DNA from: Coemansia sp. RSA 922
Lineage: Eukaryota; Kickxellomycota; Kickxellomycetes; Kickxellales; Kickxellaceae
Direction: 5' to 3'
Length of the DNA: 21,126 nucleotides
Assembly: GCA_027577415.1 (NCBI GenBank)
Contig: JANBQS010000322.1
Span: 1 to 21,126 of the forward strand
The notes beneath the pieces are model-generated. The model saw only the letters and a list, made by a program, of their open reading frames with translations, searched no databases and was not told where the DNA came from. Shown one piece after another: positions 1-9,393 of the stretch. Every line of letters starts with the position of its first letter. Position 1 is the stretch's first letter. The position numbers and the translations under genes were made by a program.

Positions 1-350
1 GTGGCATGTCTAAGCGGTCGATAGCTATAGTGGCAGCGTGTAGCGCGGTGGGGTCGTTGTTGCTTGCGGTGGGTGTGGTTTTCTTGGTTAGGTGGTGGAG
101 AGGCCATTTGAAGCGTACAAGGGATCCGTACAAGGAAACGGCGGCCCAGGAAATCCTGGCTAATGATTTGGGCGGAGCGTCAATGCCTGGCGGTGGTAAT
201 TTGAGGAGTATGACGGAAATTGTAGATGTTGCTTATACTAATCCCCCTCCGCCAGCGTACCCGGCTAACGAGCATCGTGTACTTGTTGTCGAGGAAGCGC
301 AGTCACCAAACTCGTTAGTTAGCAATGAGTATCCTAACGAAAAATCCTAA
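1..350 (+). CDS. 3' end of a single-pass membrane protein with PPxY tail (partial)
   Basis: The reading frame is open at the left edge, so this is probably the end of a longer gene; a start at position 6 is possible but its context is poor. After a few basic residues there is one hydrophobic helix of about 22 residues (ending at VVFLVRWW), followed by a basic stop-transfer stretch and a polar tail of about 80 residues. The tail holds NPPPPAYP, which contains a PPxY motif (PPAY, 249-260), the type of site bound by WW domains, for example those of Rsp5/Nedd4 ubiquitin ligases. The layout fits a type I surface protein whose ectodomain lies outside the window. The family is not recognisable from this piece. 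Confidence 0.6.
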   Translation, partial: GMSKRSIAIVAACSAVGSLLLAVGVVFLVRWWRGHLKRTRDPYKETAAQEILANDLGGASMPGGGNLRSMTEIVDVAYTNPPPPAYPANEHRVLVVEEAQSPNSLVSNEYPNEKS

Positions 351-496
351 ATTTATTTTTTGTGAGTATTTTCTAACCTAATATAGCCTTTAATATTTAA
401 ATGTATGGCTTCAATGCAACATTTTTCTCTACAACTGCAGCTATGCCGTTCCAGATGGAATACCAAAACTCTTGCCTTGGTGCTTCACTGCTTTAA

Positions 497-1120
497 TCAC
501 ATATCATTGTGAACAGCATTTGTCATCCTACTGAGCTGTATAGCATACTTGCTATATGGATCTCTCTCTAGTGCTTCAGAAATGCCAGCATGATATTCTC
601 CAGCAGACTCTACCATGGTCTTTATCCTACGGAGCTTTGGACATGCAAGTGCTAAAAGCAAAGCGTAGTTTACCAATTGGTCACTGGTTTGCTCACTGTA
701 GAAATTAAATCCCCAAACTTGCAAATTCTTTCCTGTATTGCAATATGTGGAAGCTACGTAATCAGGCAGTTCGTCTTCGGAAATATTATCAGGCTCTGGT
801 CCCAGATCACTAATTCCACCACTAAAGTTGACAAGAGAGGGAAGCGCCTTCAGTGTAAACATTTCAAAAACTGAAAGATTGATACAACGTACTCCAAACT
901 CTGTAATATCACTGAACCCTTGGTCATTTTGCGCAGCTGTTATACAGACCCTAACCAAGCTCTTTCTTAACAATGTCAGCCTTTTGGCGGCACCAACCAA
1001 AATATTGAGAAACCTATTCATGACTTGAACTAGACTCAACAAAGAATTCAAAGGAGACAAAGACAATGTCGTCATGCCTCTTGTCCGTGATTCACTAATA
1101 CTAATTGTCAACTGAAACAA
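497..1120 (-). pseudogene. Truncated tandem copy of the adjacent F-box-like/LRR gene
   Basis: From the methionine at 1021 (MNRFLNILVGAA) to the stop this frame is collinear with the last third of the gene at 1264-2931: both share LVGAAK, an AAQ-GQGF/D-QGF segment, LGPE, ELPD, STYC and LQVW. The F-box-like N-terminus and the middle repeats are missing. Upstream of that methionine the DNA instead matches the region upstream of the intact gene (1019-1090 against 3081-3165). The simplest reading is one internal deletion in a duplicated gene, joining its upstream region to its 3' coding part. The junction falls at an ATG in frame with the remaining coding part, so a 174-residue protein could still be made; whether it is expressed is unknown. 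The frame has no internal stop, which leaves open a live short gene rather than a dead one. Confidence 0.7.
1019..1090 (-). repeat. Duplicated upstream segment, copy at the truncated F-box gene
   Basis: This segment matches 3081-3165 with small gaps: both read TGACTTGAACTAGACT, then a run ending in CAAAGACAATG, and then a CGTCAT core. It is the sequence upstream of the intact F-box-like gene carried along in the tandem duplication. The CRE palindrome of the other copy is changed here by one base (TGTCGTCA). Confidence 0.75.
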
Positions 1121-1263
1121 TTTATTGGAAGAATAAGAATATACTCTAAAGGGCTATTCATATGTAGTATGTAGCCCAAGCAGGTTAAATTTAATGGTAT
1201 TGGCAATGTATGCCATCAAAGGGTAGTACATGCCATCAAATTTTACTCTCCACCAGTACTGCT

Positions 1264-2931
1264 TTACTCGCGAACAATGTCTAAAAGTCGCTTAAGTTGA
1301 GGAGCATACTTGCTATATAGTTGGCTGTTGAGTGCATCAGAAATCTGGACATGGATGTCTTCAAAAGAGTCACAAAGCAATCGGATAAGCCAAAGCCTGG
1401 GGCATACCAGCGCCAAAAGTATGATATAGTCAGTCTTTACTCGTTTGTATGATGTAATTCTCCAAACTTGTAAACCTTTTCCTATATCACAGTATGTGGA
1501 GACTATGTGATCAGGGAGCTCGTTAGAGGAAATACTCTCAAGTTCTGGCCCTAGACCACTGATTTCACCTCTAAGCTCGACCAGAGCTGGAAGTGTCTTC
1601 AGTAGACTTAGAGCCTCAAAGAGTGATAGAGTAAGTGAAAATGACCCAAAAAATTTGACATTAGTGAACCCCTGGCCATGTTGCGCAGCTGCAATACAGG
1701 TCCTGGCTATATTATAATTGCGAACACACAGTATTTTAGCGGCCCCAACCAAATAATTTAAAATCTTGTTTGTACTGGTTTTAGAACCAATGGGGTAATT
1801 CGTATCATCACCATAAAAGTTGAAGACTACATGTCGTAGGCGCCTATATTTGCTTTCTAATACATTCCCCCGACTAAGTGCGGCAATAGTATTATTGTCT
1901 ACAACAATATTGAGATACTCCAGCGTTGTACTGTTGCCTCGGAATAACACGTCGTCATGGAATGGGTATGGCTTACACAATGTCAAAGCTCTTAGAACGG
2001 GGAAGGTTATTGTTTTAGTCGTCATTGCATTTGTATCATGATTGCTGAGAACACACTCGTACAAGCGCAGATGCTGCAACTTTGGATAAATAACTGCCTC
2101 GCCATTTAAATCACTAATCAACATGTTGGCATTACATATTCCGATATCTAGATGCTGGAGTGTACTGGCGGACTTGTGCACCAGACATGGGTACAAGTCA
2201 GGTGTTTCCACAAAATTTATAATAAGCGAGGAAAGCAGCGGAGAAAAGTCAGTAGTCAAAGAGTTCTTGACTTTTAACGTATACAAGCCAAGGCTTGCAT
2301 GTTTCGTGTTAGTGTAAAGCACAGTAGCAAACCTCATTAATAGCTCTTCATCTAGTGTTTTGACATATCTACTGTCAAAATATATTAGTTGCTGAGGATC
2401 ACCATCACACAATACGCGTACAGCCGTTGCTGCTGGAGCCATTGACTTGAGTAGTTTAGCAAACTCGAGACAATTGGCAATGGCCATGTCTTTGGAATCA
2501 AAGCGTTGGTCCGTAAAGGCCATCACATTGACAGTTAGTTTGTTGGCCAATGGAAGGCATTTGGTGTCTCCAAAATAGTTAACCAGAAGTTTATAAGCAA
2601 ATCCGCCAATGATGCTAAACATGGGAATGCTTACATAGAGCTCCCTCGCCAAGTTTGTGGCATTATGTGTCAGCCTACTATGCTCAGCCCACTTTGGGCA
2701 GTTGAGGATTACCTCATTGGTTGTGACAGGAATGGTCAGCTTAAATTTTTTCCACAGAACCTCAAGGGATGTCTGTCGCCAAGCTGAACTCACAGCCAAC
2801 AGCTCTTTTACATAGTTCACCCGGCAGTAATCTTCAGAAAATGGCGACCTCTTTTCTAGCACCACCCACTTTAAAATTGAGCGTAGAACGTCAACGGGAA
2901 GAGCTTGAGCTGGTGATAAATGGTTGGACAT
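1264..2931 (-). CDS. F-box-like / leucine-rich-repeat protein, 555 aa
   Basis: The N-terminus LPVDVLRSILKWVV, followed about 30 residues later by AVSSAWRQTSLEVLWKKF, has the pattern of an F-box (L-P-x-x-V-L, then S-x-x-W-R and L-W), the part that would bind Skp1 in an SCF ubiquitin ligase. The rest has several leucine-rich segments (LQHLDIGICN, LQHLRLYEC, LRALTLCKP, LEYLNIVVDN) that look like degenerate LRRs and would form a substrate-binding surface. The start is favoured by a strong context (CCACC before the ATG). The coding DNA is AT-rich compared with the polymerase gene at 5347. Such F-box-like proteins form large lineage-specific families in fungi; the substrate cannot be guessed. A shortened copy lies just downstream at 497-1120. 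Confidence 0.7.
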   Translation of the reverse strand: MSNHLSPAQALPVDVLRSILKWVVLEKRSPFSEDYCRVNYVKELLAVSSAWRQTSLEVLWKKFKLTIPVTTNEVILNCPKWAEHSRLTHNATNLARELYVSIPMFSIIGGFAYKLLVNYFGDTKCLPLANKLTVNVMAFTDQRFDSKDMAIANCLEFAKLLKSMAPAATAVRVLCDGDPQQLIYFDSRYVKTLDEELLMRFATVLYTNTKHASLGLYTLKVKNSLTTDFSPLLSSLIINFVETPDLYPCLVHKSASTLQHLDIGICNANMLISDLNGEAVIYPKLQHLRLYECVLSNHDTNAMTTKTITFPVLRALTLCKPYPFHDDVLFRGNSTTLEYLNIVVDNNTIAALSRGNVLESKYRRLRHVVFNFYGDDTNYPIGSKTSTNKILNYLVGAAKILCVRNYNIARTCIAAAQHGQGFTNVKFFGSFSLTLSLFEALSLLKTLPALVELRGEISGLGPELESISSNELPDHIVSTYCDIGKGLQVWRITSYKRVKTDYIILLALVCPRLWLIRLLCDSFEDIHVQISDALNSQLYSKYAPQLKRLLDIVRE

Positions 2932-3080
2932 GGTGGCTAGTAATAGCTGGTTGAAAAATACTCACAGGTTTGGATGGCTTGGGTGAAAACAATAAATATG
3001 TTGAATGTGAGTGGAGGAAAAGAAAGGAAGCACGCCAACGTTCTTTCTCTCCAATTTGTCCAATTTTTAGCTGCCTTTGT

Positions 3081-3165
3081 GACATGACTTGAACTAGACT
3101 CTACAAAGAATGCAAAGAATTCAAAGGACAAAGACAATGACGTCATACCACCTGTTTGCGAACCA
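3081..3165 (-). repeat. Duplicated upstream segment, copy at the intact F-box gene
   Basis: This is the partner of 1019-1090. It lies about 150-235 bases upstream of the start codon of the 555-residue gene and holds the CRE palindrome at 3138-3145, so it probably belongs to the promoter. Confidence 0.75.
3138..3145. promoter_or_regulatory. CRE palindrome TGACGTCA upstream of the F-box-like gene
   Basis: This is a perfect 8-base CRE site, about 210 bases upstream of the minus-strand ATG at 2931. ATF/CREB-type bZIP proteins bind this sequence. A second perfect copy lies upstream of UBL-A at 9478. By chance about 0.3 copies are expected in a window of this size, so two in promoters is suggestive but not proof. 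Confidence 0.4.
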
Positions 3166-3184
3166 CGAATACCACACAGCATGG

Positions 3185-3209
3185 AGCTATTAGCTATTAG
3201 CTATTAGCT
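3185..3209. repeat. Short tandem repeat, 7-mer AGCTATT x 3.6
   Basis: Three full copies and one partial copy of AGCTATT lie head to tail between the F-box gene promoter and the permease promoter. This is probably replication-slippage DNA of no special function. Confidence 0.85.
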
Positions 3210-3606
3210 TTTATTTTTATTTTATGTTGAATGTCACATAGCCGGTGTTCATGTGAGCTCTCAGCAAGCCCTTCTTTACAGCCACAGATATGTAAAAAGG
3301 CTTGTAAATGTCCACCCAAGGAGCAAGAAGATCAACTCCGTCAACATGTCTGGATTTTTTTTTTCCTGACCAACGTTTAATGGCACCAATGTCACTGTCA
3401 ATCGTTCAGCCTCTCGTCCGCATGTCTCCTAAATAGGCCGAGTGAGTGTGGCTGTGCGCGCCACCCTCCCTCCCCCTTTTGTCTTTGTTTTTGGGGAGGG
3501 GATACTCACGCCTTGGTGTCAGCCGAGAGTTGTACTTCTCTTGGTCCTTATTTTTTTAATTAATTTTATTATTAGCACTTGTATTATTCACTCATCTAAA
3601 TTCATA
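3210..3606. other. Intergenic region: permease promoter and leader
   Basis: This stretch separates the divergent F-box-like gene and the permease gene. It has no supported gene. The last 130 bases are T-rich, like other leaders in this window. A frame in the permease phase stays open back to a GTG at 3442 but has no ATG there, so this part is taken as untranslated. Confidence 0.5.
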
Positions 3607-5214
3607 ATGACACCCACGGACATTCCATTGCAACAACTGCGACAGACAGCAGCCTATGCATACACTGACGTACGACAAAGTTCGGGCAGTAGTTCCAGAG
3701 GCATAAGCGCCGAGTTGGACGGCGACCAGGGCAACGAATACGCAGCAGAACTAACAGCCGATGAAGGCATAACTGTATTAGAGCGGAAACTAGGTCTATG
3801 GAGTGGTATGGCTATAGTAGTTGGGTCAATTATCGGGTCAGGAATCTTTTCTTCTCCAGCTCTGATCCTAGAATCCGTAGGTTCTGTCGGTATGAGCATG
3901 ATGGTGTGGGTTATTGGAGCCATAGTAAGTCTATGCGGATGTGCAGCGTACATGGAGCTAGGCACTATGCTTCCACGTAGCGGCGGCGAAAAGGAGTACT
4001 TGGATGTGGCGTTTCCCAAACCACGGGCATTATTGCCCTTTGTATTCTGTTTGTCAATTATCGCTATCAGTTTTCCTAGCGGTCTGGCTGCTGACGCCGT
4101 AGTTACTGGTGTGTACTTTGTATATTCGGCGTCGGGAAAACCAGCGTCAGGTCATTCGGAATGGACGCAAAGGGCTATTGGCTTGGCTGTAGTCGTGGTC
4201 TGCGGTTTGCTGCATGGCTTGTGCTCCCGTACAGCTATTCGTATTCAGAACTTGTTGACTGTAGTCAAAGTACTACTATTGGTACTTATTGTTTGTGTGG
4301 GGACTGTCGGCCTGGCAAACGGTCTGCATAGTCCGCGCTCCAACTCTTTTGACAGCGCGTTTCATGGCACATCGCGGAACGCACACTCCTATGTATCGGC
4401 TCTGTTCAAAGTGTTTTTCTCGTATTCGGGGTACACTTCACTCAACTACTCTATCGACGAGCTGAGGAACCCAGTGCGTAATCTGCCGCGTGCGGCGATG
4501 GGCGGTTTAGTAGCAACCACGGTACTTTACATTCTGAGCAACGTCGCGTTCTTTGTCGTATTGAGTCCCGAGGCTATCCGTGGAGCGAATACGGCGGTGG
4601 CGGGTGTTTTCTTTACTACAGCGTTTTCTGCTACTTGGGGCCAGCGCATTATCCCGGCGTTTATAGGGCTGGCAGCATTTGGCAATGTTTTGTGTGCGAC
4701 GTTTTCGGCATCCCGCGTCATATTTGAGGCCGCTAGAGAAGGTTACCTGCCATTCGCACAGTATTTGGGCTCTGTCAACCACCGGTTCCAAGCGCCTATT
4801 TATGCGCTGGCTGTTAGTACCATACTGTCTGCTGCGTTTATCGTTGGTCCTCCGCCTGGCGAGGCCTATGACTTTCTTATTGATATTGGAGGATACCCGT
4901 CGTGGGTGTTTTACGGACTATCGGTGGTTGGACTGTTGATTATGAGGCGGACGCATAAAGATCTGGCGCGTCCGTTTAGAACATGGGTATCGGCTAATGT
5001 GCTGACTATTGCTACAGCCCTGTTTATGTGTATTGTGCCGTTTGTCAAGCCAGAGGGAGCAGCTACTAGCATTCCGTACTGGGCGGCTCCTCTAGCAGCA
5101 ACCCTGTTTATCGCCGCATCTATCCCAATGTGGTATATCCAAATCGTCATCAGACTGGGCCTGGATCGCTCGCACTACGCTCTAAAGACGCAGTCACTAG
5201 AAGGAATCAAATGA
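3607..5214 (+). CDS. Amino-acid permease, Mup1/LAT-type (APC superfamily), 535 aa
   Basis: This is a plasma-membrane amino-acid transporter with about 12 hydrophobic helices. A polar N-terminal tail of about 60 residues leads into the APC signature GSIIGSGIFSSP in TM1 (about residues 73-84), the element whose broken helix binds the amino-acid backbone. LPRSGGEKEYLDVAF follows TM2 and is typical of the LAT group and of fungal high-affinity methionine permeases (Mup1). The first ATG, at 3607 (MTPTDIPLQQ), is used as start; the frame extends upstream only through non-ATG codons. The gene is intronless. It ends 132 bases before the polymerase gene on the same strand. Methionine is a guess from family resemblance; other neutral amino acids are equally possible. 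Confidence 0.85.
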   Translation: MTPTDIPLQQLRQTAAYAYTDVRQSSGSSSRGISAELDGDQGNEYAAELTADEGITVLERKLGLWSGMAIVVGSIIGSGIFSSPALILESVGSVGMSMMVWVIGAIVSLCGCAAYMELGTMLPRSGGEKEYLDVAFPKPRALLPFVFCLSIIAISFPSGLAADAVVTGVYFVYSASGKPASGHSEWTQRAIGLAVVVVCGLLHGLCSRTAIRIQNLLTVVKVLLLVLIVCVGTVGLANGLHSPRSNSFDSAFHGTSRNAHSYVSALFKVFFSYSGYTSLNYSIDELRNPVRNLPRAAMGGLVATTVLYILSNVAFFVVLSPEAIRGANTAVAGVFFTTAFSATWGQRIIPAFIGLAAFGNVLCATFSASRVIFEAAREGYLPFAQYLGSVNHRFQAPIYALAVSTILSAAFIVGPPPGEAYDFLIDIGGYPSWVFYGLSVVGLLIMRRTHKDLARPFRTWVSANVLTIATALFMCIVPFVKPEGAATSIPYWAAPLAATLFIAASIPMWYIQIVIRLGLDRSHYALKTQSLEGIK

Positions 5215-5346
5215 ATTAGATTAAATCGATAGATCAATTCTGTAACAAATTTTTTTTCTTTTTCTTTTTATCGGCCCCTCAAAAAGTCGAACCAACTGGT
5301 ATTTAATGTTTTTTTTCTCCATTGTCCTGAATTTTTTTTTATTAAA

Positions 5347-8300
5347 ATGGAGTCGCCTGTTCTCGCCAATACATCGGTTGGCTTTAGGACGCTAGAGCGT
5401 CAGACCAAGGCGGTTAATCCTGGGCAAAAGCATGAGTACCCACAGGCACAGAGTCTGACTGAACCTCATATCCAGTCGTTCAACTCGCTCTGGGAACGCG
5501 CCGGCCCACGCACCCCAGCCCTTGTCGACGTAGCCATGTCCCTAATCGATAAGCAGACAGTTTTTGACCACAAAGGCGACGGCGACTCTCACTTGGGCAA
5601 CAAGATCGTATTCTGGATGGACACCATACGCTTGGATCATCCTGCGCTTTCGGCGCGCGAGACAAAGTCGGCCAACCGCCTTATGTACCCCACGGAGTGC
5701 AGACAGCGCGGGATCACCTATCGTGGCCGGCTGACTGGTATTCTGCACTACCAGGTCAACGACAACCCTGTGGTTTCCGAGGAGCGTGCCTTGGGCCATC
5801 TGCCTGTTATGGTGCGCTCGAACCGGTGTACTTTGCAAGGAATGGGGCCGGCTGAGCTGATCCGTCACCATGAGGAGGCAGAGGAGATGGGCGGGTACTT
5901 TGTCATCAACGGAAACGAGCGTGTGATTCGTCTGCTCGTTGCTCAGCGCCGCAACCATATCTTGGCCCTGCAGCGTCCGTCGTACGGCAACCGTGGACCT
6001 GGGTTTACTCCGTATGCGACGCAGATCCGCTGTGTGCGTCGCGACCAGACCTCGCAAACGATGACTATGCACTATCTGACTACGGGTAAATTGGTTCTGC
6101 GCTTTGCCCTCCGCAAGCAAGAGTACCTAGTGCCTGTCTCTCTTCTCATGCGTGCGCTTGTGGGAGCGTCTGACAAGGAGATATTTGAGGCTATTGTGGG
6201 TGGAGATGCCGAAAACATTTTTGTGCGCGATCGTGTTGAGCTCCTCTTGCGTGCCGGCAAAGAGTACGCTGTGCATACGCGCGACCAGGCGCTGGCCTAT
6301 TTGGGCGACAAGTTCCGCGTGGTTATGTTTGCGCCTGAAGACGCCACCAACATTGAGATCGGACAATTGTTGTTGCGTCGTATGGTTATGGTGCATTTGG
6401 ATACGGACCGCGATAAGTTCAATATGATGGCTCATATGGTTCGCAAGCTGTACGCGGTAGTCAGCGGCGAGTGTCAAGAGGACAACCCGGATACGCAGCA
6501 GCTCCAGGAGGTGTACATGCCGGGCCACTTGTACTTGGCTATTATCAAGGAGAAGGTCGAGGACTTTTTGCTGGGAGTACGCTCGGAGATCAATAAGAAC
6601 ATACGCCAGGACCGCGTCGACCTTTACAACAACCGGTACCTTGCTCGGCTGTTTGGAAAGGTTCAATCGGATGTCGGCGTCAAACTGCAGTACTTTATGG
6701 CTACCGGCAACCTTGTCAGCAAATCGGGTCTGGACATGCAGCAGGTATCGGGCTACACTATTGTTGCCGAGAAGCTGAACTACCTCCGGTTTTTGTCGCA
6801 CTTTAGGTGTATCCATCGTGGAGCCTTTTTCACTGAGCTGAAGACTACGGGTGTGCGTAAGCTGCTGCCAGAGGGCTGGGGCTTTATGTGTCCTGTGCAT
6901 ACGCCTGATGGATCGCCTTGCGGTCTGCTCAATCATTTGGCGCACAAGTGCCGCTTGACCACCGTGGTCGAGGAGACTGACATTGTGGAGACCGCCTTGG
7001 TGCGCATGGGCGTTGAACCCGGACTGCCAACCCCGTCGCAGCGCGACCCGCATCTGCTGAGCGTGCAGTTGGATGGCCGTATCATCGGCTACTGCAGTCA
7101 GTCTGTTGCCGCGCGTATCGCAAAGTCTCTGCGCATGCTCAAGTTTGCCGGCTCGGTGCCCTTCAGCATGGAGATTGGATTTGTGCCGCGGTCCCACGGT
7201 GGCCAGATGCCCGGCCTCTATCTGTTTACTACTCCCGCGCGCTTCATTCGCCCCGTCACTCACCTTGCTACTCGGCAGCTGGACCATATTGGCAGTTTCG
7301 AGCAAGTGTACATGGACATTGCCTGCCTCGACGCCGATGTCCGTCGCGGTATTACTACGCATCAGGAGATATTGCCTACGCACATTTTGTCGGCCGTTGC
7401 GAATTTCACTCCCTTCTGCGACTTTAACCAGTCTCCGCGTAACATGTACCAGTGTCAAATGGGCAAGCAGACGATGGGTACGCCTATGCACACGTACTCC
7501 TACCGTACTGACAATAAGCTGTATCGCTTGCAGACTGGTCAGACTCCCATTTGCCGTCCGCGTATTTATGAAGACTATGGTGTCGATGGATACCCTAATG
7601 GCGCCAATGCTGTGGTGGCTGTTATTTCGTATACCGGATACGATATGGAGGACGCTATGATTCTGAATAAGAGTGGTTACGAGCGTGGATTCGGCTACGG
7701 TACTATTTACAAGACTGAGTATATCGATTTGGGCAAGTTCCGTAAGTCCGGCGACCCCATCACTATGCATTTCGGTCTAGGCCCCGATGTACTGGGTAAC
7801 GACGATATCATGGAGCATATCGATATTGACGGTTTGCCTTTGCCGGGCGCTCGTGTCGAGGACTCTAAGCCGCTCTACGCCTATATCGATGATGTAAAGG
7901 GTCGTACTAAAATCAAGAACTATAAGGGCGAGCCCGGATTCGTCGACACTGTGCGTTTGTTGGCTGGCGGTCTTGACGATGAGCTGCAGACTATTGCTGT
8001 TACTTATCGTATTCCTAGGTCGCCTATCATTGGTGACAAATTCTCGTCGCGTCATGGACAAAAGGGTGTGTGTTCGGTTAAATTCCCCGCTATCGATATG
8101 CCGTTTACCGAGACTGGTATGCAGCCCGACGTTATCATTAATCCGCATGCTTTCCCGTCTCGTATGACTATCGGTATGTTTGTCGAATCTATTGCTGCCA
8201 AGGCCGGTGCCCTACACGGACTCTGTCAAGATGCTACTCCGTTCCAATTCGATGAGACCAATACGGCAGCAGATTATTTCGGTGAGCAACTGAGGGCCGC

Positions 8301-8907
8301 TGGTTACAACTACCATGGTAATGAGCCGATGTATTCGGGAGTCACTGGTCAAGAGATGCGTGCGGATATTTATATCGGCGTTGTCTATTATCAACGTTTG
8401 CGTCACATGGTTAGCGATAAATACCAGGTTCGTACTACTGGTTCGGTCAACCCGTTGACTCAGCAGCCTGTTAAGGGAAGGAAGCGTGGTGGTGGTATTC
8501 GATTGGGCGAGATGGAGCGTGATGCGTTGATTGCTCATGGTGCTGCTTATTTCTTGCAAGACCGGTTGATGAACTGCTCGGATTACTCTTTGGCTTATGT
8601 TTGTCGTACTTGTGGATCTATTTTGGCTCCGATTGCGGCGCCTGCTACTTCTCATATTGTCGACTTGTCGGGAGAGGATGGCGGCAAAAAGTCGTTAGGC
8701 CTTACTGGATTGAGTGCTGCTGAGGCCAGTGCTGTTATGGCGGCCGCTGGATCTTCGGTGCATGCTGGAAGAGGACCGTTGGATCTTTCGTGTCGTTTGT
8801 GTAGGTCGCCTGATGCTATTACTATGGTAGCACTGCCATTTGTGTTTAGATACCTGGCGACTGAGCTCATGTCGATGAACATGAAGGTCAAACTAGATGT
8901 CAAGTAA
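5347..8907 (+). CDS. RPA2: RNA polymerase I second-largest subunit (RPA2/Rpa135), 1186 aa
   Basis: This is the beta-type core subunit of nuclear RNA polymerase I, which makes the large rRNA precursor in the nucleolus. The N-terminus is of Pol I type (LMYPTECRQRGITYRGRL in the lobe/protrusion region). The conserved active-site and hybrid-binding parts are in place: CPVHTPDGSPCGLLNHL, YDMEDAM at residues 765-771, and GDKFSSRHGQKGV at about 896-908. The C-terminal zinc ribbon has the pairs C1086/C1089 and C1149/C1152, and the clamp end is LATELMSMNMKVKL. The length is close to the 1203 residues of yeast Rpa135. The 59 residues between the two cysteine pairs exceed the roughly 20 that I recall for yeast; the extra part is Ala/Ser/Gly-rich. 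The gene is intronless with strong codon bias. Its 3' end was copied into the array downstream. Confidence 0.97.
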   Translation: MESPVLANTSVGFRTLERQTKAVNPGQKHEYPQAQSLTEPHIQSFNSLWERAGPRTPALVDVAMSLIDKQTVFDHKGDGDSHLGNKIVFWMDTIRLDHPALSARETKSANRLMYPTECRQRGITYRGRLTGILHYQVNDNPVVSEERALGHLPVMVRSNRCTLQGMGPAELIRHHEEAEEMGGYFVINGNERVIRLLVAQRRNHILALQRPSYGNRGPGFTPYATQIRCVRRDQTSQTMTMHYLTTGKLVLRFALRKQEYLVPVSLLMRALVGASDKEIFEAIVGGDAENIFVRDRVELLLRAGKEYAVHTRDQALAYLGDKFRVVMFAPEDATNIEIGQLLLRRMVMVHLDTDRDKFNMMAHMVRKLYAVVSGECQEDNPDTQQLQEVYMPGHLYLAIIKEKVEDFLLGVRSEINKNIRQDRVDLYNNRYLARLFGKVQSDVGVKLQYFMATGNLVSKSGLDMQQVSGYTIVAEKLNYLRFLSHFRCIHRGAFFTELKTTGVRKLLPEGWGFMCPVHTPDGSPCGLLNHLAHKCRLTTVVEETDIVETALVRMGVEPGLPTPSQRDPHLLSVQLDGRIIGYCSQSVAARIAKSLRMLKFAGSVPFSMEIGFVPRSHGGQMPGLYLFTTPARFIRPVTHLATRQLDHIGSFEQVYMDIACLDADVRRGITTHQEILPTHILSAVANFTPFCDFNQSPRNMYQCQMGKQTMGTPMHTYSYRTDNKLYRLQTGQTPICRPRIYEDYGVDGYPNGANAVVAVISYTGYDMEDAMILNKSGYERGFGYGTIYKTEYIDLGKFRKSGDPITMHFGLGPDVLGNDDIMEHIDIDGLPLPGARVEDSKPLYAYIDDVKGRTKIKNYKGEPGFVDTVRLLAGGLDDELQTIAVTYRIPRSPIIGDKFSSRHGQKGVCSVKFPAIDMPFTETGMQPDVIINPHAFPSRMTIGMFVESIAAKAGALHGLCQDATPFQFDETNTAADYFGEQLRAAGYNYHGNEPMYSGVTGQEMRADIYIGVVYYQRLRHMVSDKYQVRTTGSVNPLTQQPVKGRKRGGGIRLGEMERDALIAHGAAYFLQDRLMNCSDYSLAYVCRTCGSILAPIAAPATSHIVDLSGEDGGKKSLGLTGLSAAEASAVMAAAGSSVHAGRGPLDLSCRLCRSPDAITMVALPFVFRYLATELMSMNMKVKLDVK

Positions 8908-8965
8908 ACATTTTTTTTCTTCTATAATTCCTATTTTTTTAAACTACAAGAATTAAAAACTAACA

Positions 8966-9277
8966 CTATTCATTGCTGTCATCTCTTTCAATGTAGTACC
9001 TAAATGTCCCTGGCTCAAGTGGAGATTCCAGATGGTGAAGTCCTTCAATATTACCTTCTCTTGCAATAGCGACAATATTATAATCCAAATCTTTGTATTC
9101 TTTAAGCGTATCAAGATATGCCCTTAGGTTGGCGATAGTATAGCCATATGCCTCCTCGATCTTTATATACTTTTTCTCAGTTTCAAGTTTCTCATCATGA
9201 ATTCTAACTGTCATCTTGCTAAGTTTCTCGGCCCTTGATTTTGTTGGACCATCTACGGGAGGAACAATACGTGCCAT
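8966..9277 (-). CDS. UBL-A: small ubiquitin-fold-like protein, 103 aa
   Basis: The start is the ATG at 9277 (MARIVPPVDG), not the upstream in-frame one at 9331, because the paralogues begin MARTLP and MSRTLP. The core reads as two strands (MTVRIHD and KKYIKIEEA), then YGYTIANLRAYLDTLK as a helix, a third strand (NIVAIA) and a last strand FRYYIER after L-x-P. This order and the TI-x-x-L spacing resemble ubiquitin (two strands, DTIENVKAKI helix, strands), but there is no C-terminal Gly-Gly; the tail is acidic. Crinkler-type N-domains are another possible relative. The stop is 58 bases from the RPA2 stop, tail to tail, so the 3' ends of the transcripts may overlap. A TATA-like element lies about 120 bases upstream. 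No function can be assigned. Confidence 0.65.
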   Translation of the reverse strand: MARIVPPVDGPTKSRAEKLSKMTVRIHDEKLETEKKYIKIEEAYGYTIANLRAYLDTLKEYKDLDYNIVAIAREGNIEGLHHLESPLEPGTFRYYIERDDSNE

Positions 9278-9393
9278 TTTTTTCAGTTGAAAACAAAATA
9301 ATTGGTTTTGCTGAAAAGAGAAAATAACCAAAGCAAGATGATATGTTTGTAGTGGTAGTGTAAAAACTAAAGGAGGAGGAGGCAGAGTGGTGA

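Noticed and set aside
2891..3182. Minus-strand frames upstream of the F-box-like gene
   Set aside because: They lie in the promoter region that is shared with the truncated copy, where the frame is not kept.
3442..3606. Upstream extension of the permease frame with a hydrophobic segment
   Set aside because: It begins with GTG, has no ATG, and sits in T-rich leader sequence; the permease is complete from the ATG at 3607.
6127..7770. Open frame of 547 codons on the minus strand, opposite RPA2
   Set aside because: It lies wholly antisense to a highly conserved coding region, has no recognisable domain, and its openness follows from the codon bias of RPA2.
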